Shown piece by piece: positions 62,838-64,000 of a stretch of DNA of 64,000 nucleotides. This stretch comes from Pseudogracilibacillus sp037072025 (GTDB lineage: Bacteria; Bacillota; Bacilli; Bacillales; Amphibacillaceae). The stretch covers positions 62,001 to 126,000 of the forward strand of contig NZ_JAXHDD010000006.1 of the NCBI RefSeq assembly GCF_037072025.1, given 5' to 3'. Made by a program: the position numbers and the translations under genes. Below the pieces are notes generated by a model. The model searched no databases and was not told the origin of the DNA. It saw only the letters and a program-made list of their open reading frames with translations. Each line of letters starts with the position of its first letter. The first letter of the stretch is position 1.

Positions 62838-63725
62838 ATGTATAAATCGGGAGACGTATCACAATTTAAACACTTATCACAGTTTAATTCACTTCAAAAT
62901 TTTAACAATAATATAGAAATGCACCTAGCGGATCACAAAAAACAATTTACCAAAAAAGAATTAATCATACTAAAAAGGTTAATCAGATATTCGGCAAAAG
63001 TACCTGGTGTATCTAATGTATCTATCAGACGATTAATTCAAGCCGTGGAGCAACATGACAACACAACTGTATCAGAAGCAACCTTCCACAGAATGAAACG
63101 TAAAGCGGTTAAATTAGGCTTGTTAACGATTCATGCAACTAATAGAACAGATAACAGTCAATCATCTAATCTTTACGTGTTTAATGCATATTCAACATCT
63201 AAAGTAACCAATGATTCAACAAAAAATGACATCCCTTGTAATGACATAAAACAACAAGGAACAGCAGTAGAACAACAATCACGAAAAAGTAAAATGACAT
63301 CCCTTGAAGCAGACAAGAATTATAAAACTAACATTATTAATAACAGTCGTAAGGGGGACGTCAAATTTGACGCAGGGGTGCTTAAAATTACAAGCACCAA
63401 TGATTTTGATCACACATTTGTATCATCAAACGTTCCTAAAAAATTAGTTGATGCTATCGTTCCATTTTACCCTAAAATGTCAGATGTCTATGCTATATAC
63501 AAACGCTTGAAACTAGCTACTAGAGAGTATCCAGACAGCCTTATTTACAATTTGGATGACTATATCAAATGTTTTAAAGAAACGATTGTTAGACTCAAAA
63601 GAGGGATTATTCGAGGGGAATATTTAGGGTATTTATTTGGAGCGTTTAAAAATAAAGCACATGAACTAAAACACACATATCACATGCCAGAGGATTCGGT
63701 ATATTTTGATTGGGTTAATGGTTAA
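62838..63725 (+). CDS. Unrecognised island protein with a winged-helix-like N-terminal half
   Basis: The 295-residue protein is not recognised. Residues 40-105 (FTKKELIILKRLIRYSAK, VSIRRLIQAVEQ, SEATFHRMKRKAVKLGLL) look like a winged helix, as in initiation or regulatory proteins of plasmids and integrative elements. Residues 110-165 are polar and low in complexity (Asn, Thr, Ser, Gln, Lys). The rest is helical. A replication-initiator or regulator role is inference from shape and position. TTGGAGG precedes the ATG. Confidence 0.75.
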   Translation: MYKSGDVSQFKHLSQFNSLQNFNNNIEMHLADHKKQFTKKELIILKRLIRYSAKVPGVSNVSIRRLIQAVEQHDNTTVSEATFHRMKRKAVKLGLLTIHATNRTDNSQSSNLYVFNAYSTSKVTNDSTKNDIPCNDIKQQGTAVEQQSRKSKMTSLEADKNYKTNIINNSRKGDVKFDAGVLKITSTNDFDHTFVSSNVPKKLVDAIVPFYPKMSDVYAIYKRLKLATREYPDSLIYNLDDYIKCFKETIVRLKRGIIRGEYLGYLFGAFKNKAHELKHTYHMPEDSVYFDWVNG

Positions 63726-63803
63726 TAGTTGACGGCTCAAAAATAAGCAACAAAAAAAGACTGAGGGACATTTAAGTCCACCAGCCAGTATATTATTAAT
63801 CCA

Positions 63804-64000
63804 CTATTGAGGACTATCTCTTTCATGACGAATCAAATCATCAACAAAATCAATATCTAATGCTTTACAAAATAAGTCTAACGTATCAAATTGGATTCCT
63901 TTACTATTACCATTAATTAATTTGCTCACTGTGTTGCGATGAACACCTTTACCAGTTGCATCATACTGTTTTGTTAATTCAACTAGATCGCCAATTGACA
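63804..64000 (-). CDS. XRE/Cro-type helix-turn-helix regulator, N-terminus outside the window
   Basis: Read on the minus strand from the right edge, an open frame gives SIGDLVELTKQYDATGKG, HRNTVSKLINGNSKGI and DTLDLFCKALDIDFVDDL, ending at TAG (63804-63806). This is the HTH part of a small Cro/C1-type regulator of the kind found in integrative elements. At least 65 residues are visible and the start is beyond base 64000. It converges on the unrecognised island gene. Confidence 0.75.
   Translation of the reverse strand, partial: SIGDLVELTKQYDATGKGVHRNTVSKLINGNSKGIQFDTLDLFCKALDIDFVDDLIRHERDSPQ

Overview
The window is chromosomal DNA from a low-GC, endospore-forming member of the Bacillaceae, probably a halotolerant or alkaliphilic genus near Oceanobacillus, Virgibacillus or Halalkalibacterium. 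The grounds are gene order matching the Bacillus subtilis yqh-yqi-yqj and mutS-to-tkt neighbourhoods, a full set of sporulation genes (spoIIIAA-AH, spoIVB, spo0A, spoVK), AT-rich codon use, strong AGGAGG ribosome binding sites, frequent TTG/GTG starts, and an OLE RNA with its partner OapA, a pair known mainly from extremophilic or anaerobic Firmicutes. No tRNA, rRNA or CRISPR array was seen.

Layout. 1-2803: end of a PspA/LiaH-like gene and the liaFSR envelope-stress system. 2943-9040: mntR, yqhO, yqhP, yqhQ, yqhR, papA and efp. 9199-14323: the eight-gene spoIIIA operon. 15137-20863: accBC, nusB, folD, xseAB and ispA. 20912-22144: OLE RNA and oapA. 22595-28009: yqxC, argR, recN, spoIVB and spo0A. 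28056-29696, minus strand: an aspartokinase and yqzF. 30024-39627: sigma-54 activator bkdR, the branched-chain keto-acid operon bcd-buk-lpdV-bkdAA-bkdAB-bkdB, and brxB. 40344-47702: yqjA, a Prli42-type mini-protein, mce, a carboxyltransferase, an M20 peptidase, dinB and rnz. 47875-57749: mutS, mutL, a degenerate Dps-like gene, miaA, hfq, spoVK, hflX and ynbB. 58155-61547: lexA, ynzC, tkt and yneF. From about 61730 to the right edge lies a small integrated element: a frameshifted tyrosine integrase, an unrecognised gene preceded by a LexA-like box, and a partial XRE/Cro-type regulator.

The conserved backbone is interrupted by non-coding repeats. One family (five copies here, about 180-550 bp) has terminal inverted repeats built on ACTGTGCAGTA. 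A second (three copies, about 155-370 bp) has ends of the type TGTTCAAAAAGT. They often sit where B. subtilis has genes that are missing here: dxs, glnRA and yqhV. yqhY, ptb, aroQ and yneA are also missing from their usual places.

Regulatory sites read directly from the sequence include a sigma-54 promoter in front of bcd, a sigma-H-type promoter with an overlapping Spo0A box in front of spo0A, LexA boxes at lexA and in the terminal island, sigma-A promoters for mntR and yneF, extended -10 promoters for OLE RNA and mutS, and many intrinsic terminators.
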